Assembly: GCF_023630255.1 (NCBI RefSeq)
Contig: NZ_JALPRS010000001.1
Location: 2,480,001-2,544,000, forward strand
DNA length: 64,000 nt
From: Pontibacter deserti
Lineage (GTDB): Bacteria; Bacteroidota; Bacteroidia; Cytophagales; Hymenobacteraceae
Direction of reading: 5' to 3'
This document shows, in pieces, positions 52,264 through 61,750 of the stretch (position 1 is its first letter; the number at the start of each line of letters is the position of its first letter). Under the pieces are notes generated by a model. It ran no database searches. It was not told where the DNA came from and saw nothing but the letters and a program-made list of their open reading frames with translations. The position numbers and the translations under genes were made by a program.

Positions 52264-53154
52264 ATGAGTGTTTTAGTAAATAAAGATTCGAAAGTGATCG
52301 TACAGGGCTTTACCGGCTCAGAAGGTTCTTTCCATGCATCTCAGATGATCGAGTACGGCACAAACGTAGTTGGTGGTGTTACTCCAGGCAAAGGTGGCCA
52401 GAACCACTTAGACCTTCCGGTTTTCAATACAGTGGCTGACGCAGTAAAGAAAACAGGTGCTGATGTATCTATCATTTTCGTACCACCGGCTTTTGCTGCT
52501 GACGCTATCATGGAAGCTGCTGACGCGGGTATTAAAGTTATTGTGGCTATTACAGAAGGTATACCTGTAAAAGACATGGTGGCTGCTAAAAACTACATCA
52601 AAAATAAAAATGTAACCCTGATCGGCCCTAACTGCCCGGGTGTTATCACGCCAGGCGAGGCTAAGGTTGGTATCATGCCAGGTTTCGTGTTCAAGCCAGG
52701 TCGTATCGGTATCGTTTCTAAATCTGGTACGCTTACTTACGAAGCTGCCGACCAGATCGTGAAAGCTGGTTTAGGTATCTCTACTGCTATCGGTATCGGT
52801 GGTGACCCGATTATTGGTACGCCTACAAAAGATGCAGTACAGTTATTGATGGAAGATCCTGAAACAGACGCTATCGTGATGATCGGTGAGATTGGTGGTA
52901 ACTACGAAGCCATGGCTGCGAAATACATCAGCGAAACTGGTAACAAGAAGCCAGTAGTTGGTTTTATCGCTGGCCAGACTGCTCCTGCTGGTCGTCGTAT
53001 GGGTCATGCGGGTGCTATAGTTGGTGGTGCTGATGATACAGCTGCTGCTAAAATGAAGATCATGCGTGAGAACGGTATCCATGTAGTGGAGTCTCCGGCT
53101 GAAATTGGTGAAGCTATGGTAGCTGCACTTCAGCAGGCTGGTATCAACGCATAG
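52264..53154 (+). CDS. sucD: Succinyl-CoA synthetase alpha subunit
   Basis: 296 residues from ATG 52264; a longer frame would start at 52189 but the promoter overlaps it. The CoA-binding fold has [20 protein letters not shown], the CoA region [16 protein letters not shown], and the active-site loop [20 protein letters not shown] with the phosphorylated His in GHAGA. The Cys-Pro-Gly motif is [16 protein letters not shown]. With SucC, not in this window, it makes succinate and ATP/GTP in the TCA cycle. Monocistronic with its own terminator. Confidence 0.97.
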   Translation: MSVLVNKDSKVIVQGFTGSEGSFHASQMIEYGTNVVGGVTPGKGGQNHLDLPVFNTVADAVKKTGADVSIIFVPPAFAADAIMEAADAGIKVIVAITEGIPVKDMVAAKNYIKNKNVTLIGPNCPGVITPGEAKVGIMPGFVFKPGRIGIVSKSGTLTYEAADQIVKAGLGISTAIGIGGDPIIGTPTKDAVQLLMEDPETDAIVMIGEIGGNYEAMAAKYISETGNKKPVVGFIAGQTAPAGRRMGHAGAIVGGADDTAAAKMKIMRENGIHVVESPAEIGEAMVAALQQAGINA

Positions 53155-53173
53155 TTAATAAAGCTTAAAGTAT

Positions 53174-53203
53174 AAAAGGCTGCTCTGTAAAGGGCAGCCT
53201 TTT
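53174..53203 (+). terminator. sucD terminator
   Basis: Stem AAAAGGCTGC / GCAGCCTTTT with a 10-nt loop and a T-tract after it, 20 bp beyond the stop codon. Confidence 0.93.
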
Positions 53204-53251
53204 TTGTTTTTTCTCTGACGCCAGCATCTATCTGTTGCCAACAGTGCGTGT

Positions 53252-53398
53252 GAGTCTCCAGACTCACTTGAGCAAGTATAACCAGCGAGTCTGGAGACTC
53301 GCATACACCCTACGTCACCGGTCAGATACCGGTGCCAGTGAGATTTATAGTTTAAATTACTAAGTCCAGACGCTAGCAGGAGCTGCGCACGCTGCTAG
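53252..53398. repeat. Cluster of three intergenic hairpins
   Basis: Inverted repeat GAGTCTCCAGACTC (53252-53265) with GAGTCTGGAGACTC (53287-53300); hairpin CACCGGT / ACCGGTG (53316-53334); hairpin CTAGCAG / CTGCTAG (53373-53398). No gene. They resemble the hairpin phrases beside repeat copy C. Confidence 0.75.
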
Positions 53399-53447
53399 GT
53401 CTTCTACTTCTTAACACTTTTAACTCCTATACTCTCTAATTCCCAAC

Positions 53448-54392
53448 CTAACTTATACCTATCACCTTTTGCTTCTGCCGCTTAACTATACTTTCTGGCA
53501 CTGAATCAATTATTTCTTTCTGCAGAACTTCTATCAATCTTTTCTTCAGGAAACTTTTGTGCACTACCAGGCTTACTTCGCGCATAGGTTGTGGCTCACT
53601 GAATGATCGTACCAGTTTCTTTTTATCATCCGGCATTTCCAGCACAGACAACTCCGGAAGTAGTGTAAGTCCGTGCTGAGTTTCTACAATACGTTTCAGT
53701 GTTTCCAGAGAGCCACTTCTGTAATCAAAGTTTGCGCCTTCAGAACCGCCAACTTTGCCTCCCCGGTTACAGATGTTAAGTACCTGGCTTCGGAAGCAAT
53801 GGCCTTCGTTCAGTACCCATAAGTCGTCTGGCAGTAACTCTGCAGGGTTTATCTCTTTTTGTTTTGCCAGCTGGTGATTTGGATTTACATACACCATAAA
53901 AGCTTCGTAAAACAGGGGTAGCTCTTTTATATTCCTGTTATCGAGTGGCGTTACCAGCAGGCCTACATCCAGCAATTCATGGTTTAGTTTTTCTATAATT
54001 TCATTTGTAAGTAGCTCCTGCACCACAACTCTCACATGTGGATACTTCTCTAAAAAACTGGTGATAAAAAGAGGCATCAGGTATGGTGCCAGTGTAGGTA
54101 TAACCCCAATGCGCAATTCGCCGCTCAGTTCCTGCTTCTGGTTCTGAACCAGTTCCTGTATCTTTTTAGCTTCTGCTATTACAATGCGTGCCTGCGCAAT
54201 AATTTCCTTTCCTACTTCTGTTGGTCTTACCGGTACCCGACTTCTATCAAATAGCTGTACACCCAGTTCTTCTTCCAATTTCTGCAACTGCATACTTAGT
54301 GTAGGCTGAGTCACAAAACAATGCTCTGCGGCTGTGGCAAAATGCCTGTGGGTATCCACAGCTATCAGGTATTCCAGTTGTACTAAGGTCAT
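53448..54392 (-). CDS. oxyR: OxyR-type LysR regulator of peroxide response
   Basis: 314 residues. N-terminal winged HTH: LEYLIAVDTHRHFATAAEHC, TQPTLSMQLQKLEEELGVQL. The peroxide-sensing pair is in NEGHCFRSQVLNICN, with Cys199 and Cys208, exactly the positions of E. coli OxyR. The effector domain includes RIGVIPTLAPYLMPLFITSF. It should sense hydrogen peroxide by a disulphide between the two Cys and activate the divergent dps-ahpC-ahpD genes. Its own start is 168 bp from the dps start. Confidence 0.96.
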   Translation of the reverse strand: MTLVQLEYLIAVDTHRHFATAAEHCFVTQPTLSMQLQKLEEELGVQLFDRSRVPVRPTEVGKEIIAQARIVIAEAKKIQELVQNQKQELSGELRIGVIPTLAPYLMPLFITSFLEKYPHVRVVVQELLTNEIIEKLNHELLDVGLLVTPLDNRNIKELPLFYEAFMVYVNPNHQLAKQKEINPAELLPDDLWVLNEGHCFRSQVLNICNRGGKVGGSEGANFDYRSGSLETLKRIVETQHGLTLLPELSVLEMPDDKKKLVRSFSEPQPMREVSLVVHKSFLKKRLIEVLQKEIIDSVPESIVKRQKQKVIGIS

Positions 54393-54416
54393 AGGCAGCG
54401 AATTTATTCTAAGTAA

Positions 54417-54523
54417 AAGTATAGCAAACCTCTATACTTAGTAATAAAGGTACATTATAGTTTTAAACTATAAAAGTATAAAAACAATCAATTTGATTTA
54501 TGAAGTATCAGAAGTGACCTTTG
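54417..54523 (+). promoter_or_regulatory. Control region between oxyR and dps
   Basis: Two inverted repeats: AAGTATAG-N7-CTATACTT (54417-54439) and TTATAGTTT-T-AAACTATAA (54455-54473). Downstream, TTTG (54492-54495) and GACCTTTG (54516-54523), 20 nt apart, form a near-consensus promoter 37 bp before the dps ATG. Either repeat could be the OxyR site, though both use the heptamer that is common across the window. Confidence 0.5.
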
Positions 54524-54560
54524 TGCTGTACAAAATACAACAACCAAATTATTTAAGACT

Positions 54561-55034
54561 ATGACTAAGCTAACAAACATCGGTTTACAGAAAGAAGATT
54601 CGCAACAGATAGCTGACAAATTAAACGAGCTATTAGCCAACTACCACCTGTACTACCAGAATCTGCGTGGCTTCCATTGGAATATAAAAGGGGTAAACTT
54701 CTTCCAGTTGCATTCCAAGTTCGAGGAACTATACAACACTGCTCTGGTGCGCATCGATGCTATTGCTGAGCGTATTCTAACTATAGGTCAGCAGCCGCTG
54801 CACACTTTCTCAGACTATGTGCGTGTTTCCTCTATACAAGAAGCCGCTAACCTGAGCACTGACAAGGAAACAGTTACTGCCACCCACCAGAACCTGACAG
54901 TTATACTTTCGCTGGAGCGCGAGATTATGAGCCTGGCTGCCGAAACCGGCGATGAAGGTACTGTTGGCCTGATAAGTGAAGACATCAACGAGATAGAGAA
55001 AACACTCTGGATGCTGAACGCCTTCCTGAGCTAA
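54561..55034 (+). CDS. dps: Dps ferritin-like DNA-protection protein
   Basis: 157 residues, normal Dps length. The ferroxidase residues lie in NLRGFHWNIKGVNFFQLHSK followed by FEELYNTALVRIDAIAERIL. The C-terminal ISEDINEIEKTLWMLNAFLS completes the bundle. No basic tail, unlike the Dps at 32741. It would sequester iron and detoxify peroxide. It is divergent from oxyR and 48 bp upstream of ahpC in the same direction, so it is probably under OxyR control. Confidence 0.96.
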   Translation: MTKLTNIGLQKEDSQQIADKLNELLANYHLYYQNLRGFHWNIKGVNFFQLHSKFEELYNTALVRIDAIAERILTIGQQPLHTFSDYVRVSSIQEAANLSTDKETVTATHQNLTVILSLEREIMSLAAETGDEGTVGLISEDINEIEKTLWMLNAFLS

Positions 55035-55082
55035 TCACACTATCAATCAAATCCAATACATTATAATTCACCCTTATATATC

Positions 55083-55640
55083 ATGACACAGAACAGAATA
55101 TTATCTGTAGGATCAACATTCCCGGCTTTTACCAAACAGGCTGTGGTATCATTAGAAAAAGGAAAAGAATTTGCTGACCTGACCAGCGAAGACCATAAAA
55201 TTAACGACCAGTGGATGGTGATGTTCTGGTGGCCAAAAGACTTCACGTTTGTTTGCCCTACCGAGATTGCTGAATTCAACAAAAACTATGATGAGTTCAG
55301 AGACCGCGATGCGATGCTGATCGGTGCCTCTACCGACTCTGAATTTGTACACCTGGCTTGGCGACTGAACCACGAAGACCTTAACAAACTACGCTTCCCG
55401 ATGTTGGCCGATACATCAAAATCACTGGCAGAAGAGCTGGGCATATTGGAAGCTAATGAGAAAGTGGCTTACCGAGTTACTTACATCGTGGATCCGCAGG
55501 GCATTATCCGTTGGGTAAGCCTAAACGACCTGAGCGTTGGCCGTAATGTAGCTGAAGTACTGCGCGTGCTGGATGCCCTGCAAACCGACGAACTATGCCC
55601 TTGCAACTGGAAAAAAGGCGAAGAAACGATCGCTGTTTAA
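55083..55640 (+). CDS. ahpC: Peroxiredoxin AhpC, mycobacterial type
   Basis: 185 residues. The peroxidatic Cys is in KDFTFVCPTEIAEFNKNYDE; the resolving Cys region is LQTDELCPCNWKKGEE, giving CPxC at the C-terminus. HLAWRLNHEDLNKLRFPMLA and VTYIVDPQGIIRWVSLNDLS are closer to Mycobacterium tuberculosis AhpC than to E. coli AhpC. It reduces hydrogen peroxide and organic peroxides. The next gene encodes AhpD, the expected reductant of this AhpC type, so no AhpF is needed. Confidence 0.95.
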   Translation: MTQNRILSVGSTFPAFTKQAVVSLEKGKEFADLTSEDHKINDQWMVMFWWPKDFTFVCPTEIAEFNKNYDEFRDRDAMLIGASTDSEFVHLAWRLNHEDLNKLRFPMLADTSKSLAEELGILEANEKVAYRVTYIVDPQGIIRWVSLNDLSVGRNVAEVLRVLDALQTDELCPCNWKKGEETIAV

Positions 55641-55734
55641 ATAAAAGAAAAGGTGTTAGTGAACAGAGGCAGAAGCGGCACAATTAGTGTGTGCTGCAAC
55701 TGCACCTGTTACCCTACAAACTATACATACTAAT

Positions 55735-56322
55735 ATGCTAACTGCAACTCAAGAAACAAAATTCGACTTACTCCGCGACCTGGGCCTTTCAGAAGAAAGT
55801 AAGTTCCTTCCACTGGAGAAACTGACAGAAATTGAATCAAGATACCTGCGCGACCTGCGCGTGAACCTCAAAACTGCTATTGCCGGCGAATCGCTTAATC
55901 CTAAAGAGGCTTACCTGGTTGCCCTCGCGGCAGCTACCAATGAAAAGAACGATGTGTTAAGCAAGGCTTTTGAAGAAAAGGCGTTGGAAAATGGCGCTGA
56001 GCAAGGTGAAATAGCAGAAGCTATTGCCTGCGCTTCATTACTGGCTACTAATAACATTTTATACCGCTTCCGCCACTTTGCCCATAAAGATATCTATGAG
56101 CAGCTGCCTGCCCGTGTGAAGATGAACATTATGGCTAACCCGGTTTTAGGTAAAGAATTCTTTGAACTGGTGAGCCTGGCAGTTTCTGCAATTAATGGCT
56201 GTGAGCGCTGTGTAAATGCCCACGAAGCGTCGGTTCTGAAGTTAGGTGCCACCGAAGGCCGTATTTTTGATGCTATTCGGGTAGCCGCTGTAGTGGCTGG
56301 CCTTGGCAAGATCATCAAGTAA
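55735..56322 (+). CDS. ahpD: AhpD-like carboxymuconolactone-decarboxylase family peroxidase partner
   Basis: 195 residues from ATG 55735 (a GTG start at 55687 would lengthen it). The redox site is INGCERCVNAHEASVLKLGA: Cys-x-x-Cys-x3-His, as in M. tuberculosis AhpD. The all-helical fold is of the CMD family. It reduces AhpC and feeds the dps-ahpC-ahpD peroxide module. Last gene of the operon, followed by a terminator. Confidence 0.95.
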   Translation: MLTATQETKFDLLRDLGLSEESKFLPLEKLTEIESRYLRDLRVNLKTAIAGESLNPKEAYLVALAAATNEKNDVLSKAFEEKALENGAEQGEIAEAIACASLLATNNILYRFRHFAHKDIYEQLPARVKMNIMANPVLGKEFFELVSLAVSAINGCERCVNAHEASVLKLGATEGRIFDAIRVAAVVAGLGKIIK

Positions 56323-56343
56323 TTAATACAGCTTAATCATAGT

Positions 56344-56372
56344 AAACCGCCTGCAGCCTCTGCAGGCGGTTT
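56344..56372 (+). terminator. Terminator of the dps-ahpC-ahpD operon
   Basis: Stem AAACCGCCTGCAG / CTGCAGGCGGTTT with a 3-nt loop and TTGTTTATT after it, 20 bp beyond the ahpD stop. Confidence 0.95.
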
Positions 56373-56405
56373 TGTTTATTGTAGTAGACTTACAGTTTCC
56401 GTAAT

Positions 56406-56928
56406 CCAACCACCCCTACCCCTCCTTATCCAAGGAGGGGAATTTTACTGTTACTGCTATAGTTGGAGTTATAGTTTTATAATTGCTGCAGTAAACACCC
56501 CTATAGTCCCTTCAAGGGGACAGTGCTGCCACTACTGTAGTGTCAATAATAGTTCTATAGTTACAGACCATGAGCGGACAGGTCGCGACCTGTCCCTACG
56601 GAAATACATTGCTGATAAAGCTATACAACTATTGCATCTCTAAGTGACCATAGAAGCTACTATCGAACTGATCTCAGTCTTTGGGTTGAGCGCCTTGTGA
56701 ATATCTGGTGCCGCAGGCATTGCGACGCAGGAGCAAAAGAGATTCGCGCAGCGCAATGCCCGAAGACGGGGCCCCGCGGCCGTGAGTGCACCAAAGGAAA
56801 CGATGACAACTGTAGGTGGGTAAAGCTCCCAGGATTAGAAGTGGCTATGAAAGAAAGGCTTGTTTCCAGTTGCAAAAGACTTCAACTATAGGACATATAA
56901 GATGTCTCGGCTGACGCTCGAAATGACG
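56406..56928 (+). repeat. Composite intergenic element, copy B
   Basis: Same order as copy A: CCACCCC block, CACCCCTATAGTCCC block, palindrome GACAGGTCGCGACCTGTC at 56577-56594, core with TCTTTGGG (56678-56685) pairing CCCGAAGA (56759-56766), end segment GGACATATAAGATGTCTCG. Inside the core, a helix-3 segment differs fully from copies A and C, but GTGAATATCT (56697-56706) still pairs with AGAGATTCGC (56738-56747), and the apical GCC-GCA-GGC replaces the GGC-GCA-GCC of A. No conserved protein frame. Confidence 0.88.
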
Positions 56929-56950
56929 ATAATGAAACGATAAAACAAAA

Positions 56951-56983
56951 AACCGCCTGCTATACTAAGTATAACAAGCGGTT
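56951..56983 (-). terminator. Terminator of rny
   Basis: Stem AACCGC/GCGGTT with inner pairing TATACT/AGTATA, followed on the minus strand by TTTTTTGTTTTA. Confidence 0.85.
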
Positions 56984-57014
56984 CTACACTTGGCTAAAAG
57001 TGAAATCTTAAATA

Positions 57015-58580
57015 TTACTTCGCGTAGCTGATCGCTCTCATCTCACGGATAACCGTGATCTTGATCTGACCAGGATATTGCATTTCCTTCTCGATCTTCT
57101 GCGAAATATCAAACGACAGCTGTGCAGCTTTTTCGTCTGTTACATTATCAGCATCCACCATAATGCGAAGCTCACGACCTGCCTGAATAGCGTAGCACTG
57201 GTTAACTCCTTCAAAAGAGATAGCAGCTTCTTCCAATTCTTTCAGACGCTTGATGTACGACTCCATGATCTCGCGACGTGCACCTGGTCTTGAACCGGAG
57301 ATAGCATCGCATGCCTGGATCAGCGGAGAGATCATCGCTGTCATTTCAATTTCGTCGTGGTGGGCACCAATGGCGTTACAGATATCTGGGTGCTCTTTGT
57401 ACTTCTTGGCTAGCTCCATACCGATGATCGCGTGTGGCAATTCCGGTTCGTCTGGGGTTACTTTACCAATATCGTGTAGTAAGCCGGCACGTTTCGCGTG
57501 TTTCACGTTCAGGCCAAGTTCAGCAGCCATGGTAGCGCAAAGGTTGGCTACCTCACGCGAGTGCTGCAGCAAATTCTGGCCATAAGACGAACGGAAGCGC
57601 ATACGGCCAACCATCTTGATCAGTTCAGGGTGCAGACCATGTATACCTAGATCAATGGCTGTACGCTCACCAATCTCAACAATCTCTTCTTCAATGTTTT
57701 TGCGGGTTTTGGCAACCACCTCCTCAATACGGGCCGGGTGAATACGACCATCTGCTACCAGGCGGTGCAACGACAGACGTGCAATTTCTCGGCGAACAGG
57801 GTCGAAACCAGAAATAATGATTGCCTCAGGGGTATCGTCAACTATAATTTCAACGCCGGTGGCAGCTTCAAGGGCACGGATGTTACGGCCTTCACGACCA
57901 ATGATCTTACCTTTAATATCGTCGCTCTCGATGTTGAATACTGAAACGCAGTTCTCAATGGCATGCTCAGCAGCCGTGCGCTGAATGGTTTCGATAACGA
58001 TCTTTTTGGCTTCTTTGGTAGCAGTTAATTTGGCTTGCGCTACAATGTCTTTGATGTGGGATGATGCCTGCGTGGTGGCTTCGCTTTTCAGAGCTTCTAC
58101 CAGCTGCTCGCGGGCTTCAGATGCGGTAAGGCCGGCAATTTTCTCTAGCTGCGCAACAACCTCTTTGTGCTGGTTCTCTACCTCTTCTTTGCGCTTGTGC
58201 AGGTGCTCCAGTTGCAGGTTAAGGGCTTCTTTTTCTTTGTGCAGCTCGTTCTCACGACGCTTGTTATCTTCCATCTGCTTGGTAACATGCTGCTCACGCT
58301 GCTTTACCTTGTTCTCATTCTGGATGATAATGTTCTTCTTCTTGTTTGACTCTTCTTCAAACTCCGACTTCAGCTTCAGGAATTTCTCCTTTGCTTCCAG
58401 CATGCGGTCTTTTTTGATGGCCTCAGCGTTTATCTCCGCTTCGCGAATAATAGCCTTAGCTTTCTGGCGTGCAGCTACCTCCTGCTGCTTGTACACTTTC
58501 TGCAGCAGCATACGCCCAATGTAAACGCCCACAGCGAGCGCCACAATGGCTGTGATTAAAATGGATAGAATATCGGGCAT
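57015..58580 (-). CDS. rny: Ribonuclease Y
   Basis: 521 residues. Single N-terminal TM helix [20 protein letters not shown], a long coiled coil (about 25-205, Glu/Lys rich), KH domain [20 protein letters not shown], and HD domain ending [19 protein letters not shown]. This is a membrane-anchored endoribonuclease that starts mRNA decay. It is the last gene of the pheT-coiled-zapA-rny series, with its terminator at 56951-56983. Confidence 0.97.
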   Translation of the reverse strand: MPDILSILITAIVALAVGVYIGRMLLQKVYKQQEVAARQKAKAIIREAEINAEAIKKDRMLEAKEKFLKLKSEFEEESNKKKNIIIQNENKVKQREQHVTKQMEDNKRRENELHKEKEALNLQLEHLHKRKEEVENQHKEVVAQLEKIAGLTASEAREQLVEALKSEATTQASSHIKDIVAQAKLTATKEAKKIVIETIQRTAAEHAIENCVSVFNIESDDIKGKIIGREGRNIRALEAATGVEIIVDDTPEAIIISGFDPVRREIARLSLHRLVADGRIHPARIEEVVAKTRKNIEEEIVEIGERTAIDLGIHGLHPELIKMVGRMRFRSSYGQNLLQHSREVANLCATMAAELGLNVKHAKRAGLLHDIGKVTPDEPELPHAIIGMELAKKYKEHPDICNAIGAHHDEIEMTAMISPLIQACDAISGSRPGARREIMESYIKRLKELEEAAISFEGVNQCYAIQAGRELRIMVDADNVTDEKAAQLSFDISQKIEKEMQYPGQIKITVIREMRAISYAK

Positions 58581-58689
58581 GATAACATGTTTTAAGGTTT
58601 ATTAAAACACATTAGCAGACGCTGCAATAAGACGGGTTAAAAGCTGTTTTATAGCTACGAAGTATAAATAAAGGCTGTGCGGCAACAAA

Positions 58690-58974
58690 CTACTTTACCG
58701 ACGACAGAAGATCATCCAGCACGTTAAGCTGCTGGCCTACCTTTGAAAGATGCTTGTTCTTGTCCTCCTCCAGTTTTAGTTTCTCTACCATGGTCTCAAA
58801 TGCAACCATAGCCAGCAGATCCTGCTTATCCTGGATACCGAACTGGTCTTTAAAGAACTTTAGCCGCTCGTTCAGCAACTTGCCTACTAAGCGAAGTCTT
58901 TCTTCTTCTTCTTCCTTTACCCGCATCGGATACTCGCGTTCTGCGATGCGAATCTTAATTGATAATTCACTCAT
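58690..58974 (-). CDS. zapA: Cell division protein ZapA
   Basis: 94 residues. Begins SIKIRIAEREYPMRVKEEEE, the ZapA N-terminal globular part, then KLEEDKNKHLSKVGQQLNVL, a C-terminal coiled coil. It stabilises the FtsZ ring by bundling filaments. It lies between a small coiled-coil gene and rny. Confidence 0.93.
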   Translation of the reverse strand: MSELSIKIRIAEREYPMRVKEEEEERLRLVGKLLNERLKFFKDQFGIQDKQDLLAMVAFETMVEKLKLEEDKNKHLSKVGQQLNVLDDLLSSVK

Positions 58975-59029
58975 CCGTTGCGTTGTTTATAGTTACTGCT
59001 CACCTTTTCTGCGCTGTATATCATATACT

Positions 59030-59326
59030 TTAGTCGCGCAGGTAAGCAATACACTTATCAATTTCTCTGATATATTCGTTTAGCTTGAGCTTTAACTCAG
59101 TCGAATTTGCAGGGTTTCCTGCTATCGTGTCTACAATTTTAACAATATTCTCCTGATTTTGAAAATTTTTTATTTGCTGATCTTTCTCGTCCAGCTGTGT
59201 TTCCAGGAGTTTTATTTCTTCGCGGGCACTACTTAGCTGCTGCTGCACATCTGCGTAGCGACTAAGTAGTTTTCTCAGCTTATCTTCAATCTGCTGTAGA
59301 TGTTGCAGTTGCGATTCCTTTGGCAT
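59030..59326 (-). CDS. Small coiled-coil protein between pheT and zapA
   Basis: 98 residues, almost entirely helical: HLQQIEDKLRKLLSRYADVQ, REEIKLLETQLDEKDQQIKN, ending LNEYIREIDKCIAYLRD. It starts 3 bp after the pheT stop and precedes zapA by 55 bp. By context and shape it could be a partner of ZapA (a ZapB-like role), but there is no direct evidence. Confidence 0.8.
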   Translation of the reverse strand: MPKESQLQHLQQIEDKLRKLLSRYADVQQQLSSAREEIKLLETQLDEKDQQIKNFQNQENIVKIVDTIAGNPANSTELKLKLNEYIREIDKCIAYLRD

Positions 59327-59329
59327 GGT

Positions 59330-61750
59330 TTATTTCCGGATAAAAGCTCCTAACTGTTTCTCAAATTGCTGCATCAGGCGTGTCATCGTGGAGTCAATTA
59401 CTTTATCTGTCAGAGTCTGCTGCCTGTCGAGCAAGGTAAAGCTAATGGCATAGGCTTTTTTGCCCTGCTCAATTTTATCGCCTTCATACACATCAAACAC
59501 GTTCACATCCTGCAGCAGCTTGCGCTCTGTTCTGAAGGCAATGTGCTTCACCTGGTCAAAGGTAACAGCTTTATCCAACACTAAAGACAGGTCGCGGCGC
59601 ACTTCCGGGAACTTAGGCAGCTCTTCAGCTACAAGGTTGGTTTTATACTTCTTCAGCAGGTAATCCCAGTTCAGTTCAGCGTACCACACCTGCTCCTTCA
59701 CTTCCATAAACTTGGCTACACCGGCATCCAGTGGCCCTATCTCGGCTAGTACGGTCCCATTTTTCACGTAAGCTATACCTTGCTTCATGTACGGGTTCGG
59801 CTGCAGCGGCTGTATTTCATAATCCGAAGCATTCAGTTTGCGCAATACATTCTGCACCACACCAGCCAGGTCATGGAAAGCCATTTTCACACCCGGCTGT
59901 TTCCAGCTTTCGGCAGTCAGGTTACCAGCCATGTACAGCGCCAGGCGGCGGCTTTCTTTGGTTGTACCGTCCTCCAATTGCTGGTATATTTTGCCCAGTT
60001 CAAATAATTTCAGGTCGCGCTGGCGGCGGTTAATGTTGCGGCGCAGCACTTCCAGACCTGAGAACACCATGCTTTTACGCAGCACGTCCAGGTCTTCGGA
60101 GTTATAGTTTACTACGTTCACCAGGCCTGCCACTTCAGCGTCGCCGGCTGGCTTATAGTAGTTAGAGTTTGTAATAGAGTTGGTGATGATCTCCAGGAAA
60201 CCGTTGTCCGCGATGTAATCCATGATGGTATCGGTTACATCTTCGGGGTAAGGCTTCGAGAAGCTGGCCATGTAGGTAGTAGCCATGTGGCCGCTCATCT
60301 CAATGTTATTGAAACCATAGATGCGCAGCACTTCTTCCACCACATCGGCTTCACGGGTAACATCCACTTTAAATGGCGGCACAGAAAGCTCCAGGTGTGT
60401 TTCAGATTCACCTCTCACTTCGATGCCCAAATCAGTAAGTATAGTTTTGATGCGCTCTGCACCGATGTGCTGGCCAATAAGTTGGTGTGTGCGCTCTATA
60501 CTTAAGCTGATGTCTGTATTAGCTATAGGCTGCGGATAAACATCCACGATATCAGAAGAAATAACACCACCGGCAATTTCCTGCATCAGTAAAGCAGCAC
60601 GCTTTAAGGCGGTAATTACCATGTTCGGGTCTGTACCACGCTCGAAACGGAACGATGCATCGGTCTTTAAACCATGCGTAGTGCCTGTGCGGCGTACATA
60701 ATCCGGTGAGAAATAAGCGCTTTCTATAAATATAGTTGTAGTCGCTTCGGTTACTCCTGACTTCTTACCACCGAACACACCAGCAATCGCCATAGGTTCT
60801 TCAGTGTTGCAGATCATCAGGTCGTTGGCCTTCATTTTGCGCTCTACATCATCCAAAGTTACAAAAGGAGTACCTTCAGCTATAGTCTTAACTATAATTT
60901 TATCGCCTTTTATCTGATCAGCATCGAAAGCGTGCAACGGCTGGCCCAGCTCGTGCAGTACATAGTTGGTAACGTCTACTATGTTGTTGATCGGTGACAG
61001 GTCGATAGCACGCAGGCGTTTCTGCAGCCACTCCGGCGACGGGCCAACTTTTACACCAGTTATAGTTACACCAGCATAGCGCGGGCAGGCTTCGATATTC
61101 TCAACTTCAACAGCTATAGTTCGGGAGGTATTTTCTACCTTAAAAGCGGATACATCCGGCAGCGTAGCGGGTGTTTTAAGCAGTGCCTGCAGGTCGCGGG
61201 CCACGCCAAAATGCGAAGCAGCATCGGCACGGTTAGGTGTTAATCCTATCTCAAAAACTTCATCCGGGTTCAGCCCGAAATAATCAGCGGCAGGTGTTCC
61301 GTTTGGCAGGTCTGTGTTTAAAACTATAATTCCGGCATGTGATGTACCGATACCTATCTCATCTTCGGCACAGATCATCCCTTCCGACACTGCTCCACGA
61401 ATCTTAGATTTTTTGATCTTGAAAGCTTCGCCGCCCGTTGGGTAAAGTGTGCTGTTTACAGTTGCTACTACCACTTTTTGCCCCGCAGCCACATTCGGCG
61501 CACCGCACACGATCTGGCTCGGTTCACCAGTACCAATATCTACCGTAGTCAAGCTTAGTTTATCGGCATCCGGATGGCGCTCGCAGGTAAGTACTTCGCC
61601 TATCACAATACCTTCCAGACCGCCTTTTACAGCTTCCAGTTTGTGAATGGCTTCTACTTCCAGGCCTGCGCCCGTTAGTAAAGCCCCTACTTCTTCCGCA
61701 TTTTTATCTATATGAATCAGCTGTTTTAACCAGTCGAGTGAGATCAGCAT
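59330..61750 (-). CDS. pheT: Phenylalanine-tRNA ligase beta subunit
   Basis: 806 residues, normal size. Domains: N-terminal tRNA-binding OB fold (EVLTCERHPDADKLSLTTVD), B3/B4 editing domain (NIVDVTNYVLHELGQPLHAF), B5, the catalytic-like core, and the C-terminal FDX-ACB domain (RRDLSLVLDKAVTFDQVKHI). It charges tRNA-Phe with PheS, which is elsewhere. First gene of the operon that includes zapA and rny. Confidence 0.98.
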   Translation of the reverse strand: MLISLDWLKQLIHIDKNAEEVGALLTGAGLEVEAIHKLEAVKGGLEGIVIGEVLTCERHPDADKLSLTTVDIGTGEPSQIVCGAPNVAAGQKVVVATVNSTLYPTGGEAFKIKKSKIRGAVSEGMICAEDEIGIGTSHAGIIVLNTDLPNGTPAADYFGLNPDEVFEIGLTPNRADAASHFGVARDLQALLKTPATLPDVSAFKVENTSRTIAVEVENIEACPRYAGVTITGVKVGPSPEWLQKRLRAIDLSPINNIVDVTNYVLHELGQPLHAFDADQIKGDKIIVKTIAEGTPFVTLDDVERKMKANDLMICNTEEPMAIAGVFGGKKSGVTEATTTIFIESAYFSPDYVRRTGTTHGLKTDASFRFERGTDPNMVITALKRAALLMQEIAGGVISSDIVDVYPQPIANTDISLSIERTHQLIGQHIGAERIKTILTDLGIEVRGESETHLELSVPPFKVDVTREADVVEEVLRIYGFNNIEMSGHMATTYMASFSKPYPEDVTDTIMDYIADNGFLEIITNSITNSNYYKPAGDAEVAGLVNVVNYNSEDLDVLRKSMVFSGLEVLRRNINRRQRDLKLFELGKIYQQLEDGTTKESRRLALYMAGNLTAESWKQPGVKMAFHDLAGVVQNVLRKLNASDYEIQPLQPNPYMKQGIAYVKNGTVLAEIGPLDAGVAKFMEVKEQVWYAELNWDYLLKKYKTNLVAEELPKFPEVRRDLSLVLDKAVTFDQVKHIAFRTERKLLQDVNVFDVYEGDKIEQGKKAYAISFTLLDRQQTLTDKVIDSTMTRLMQQFEKQLGAFIRK

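Noticed and set aside
58581..58689. Search for a 6S RNA next to zapA
   Set aside because: The spacer is only about 110 bp and no large bulged hairpin fits.
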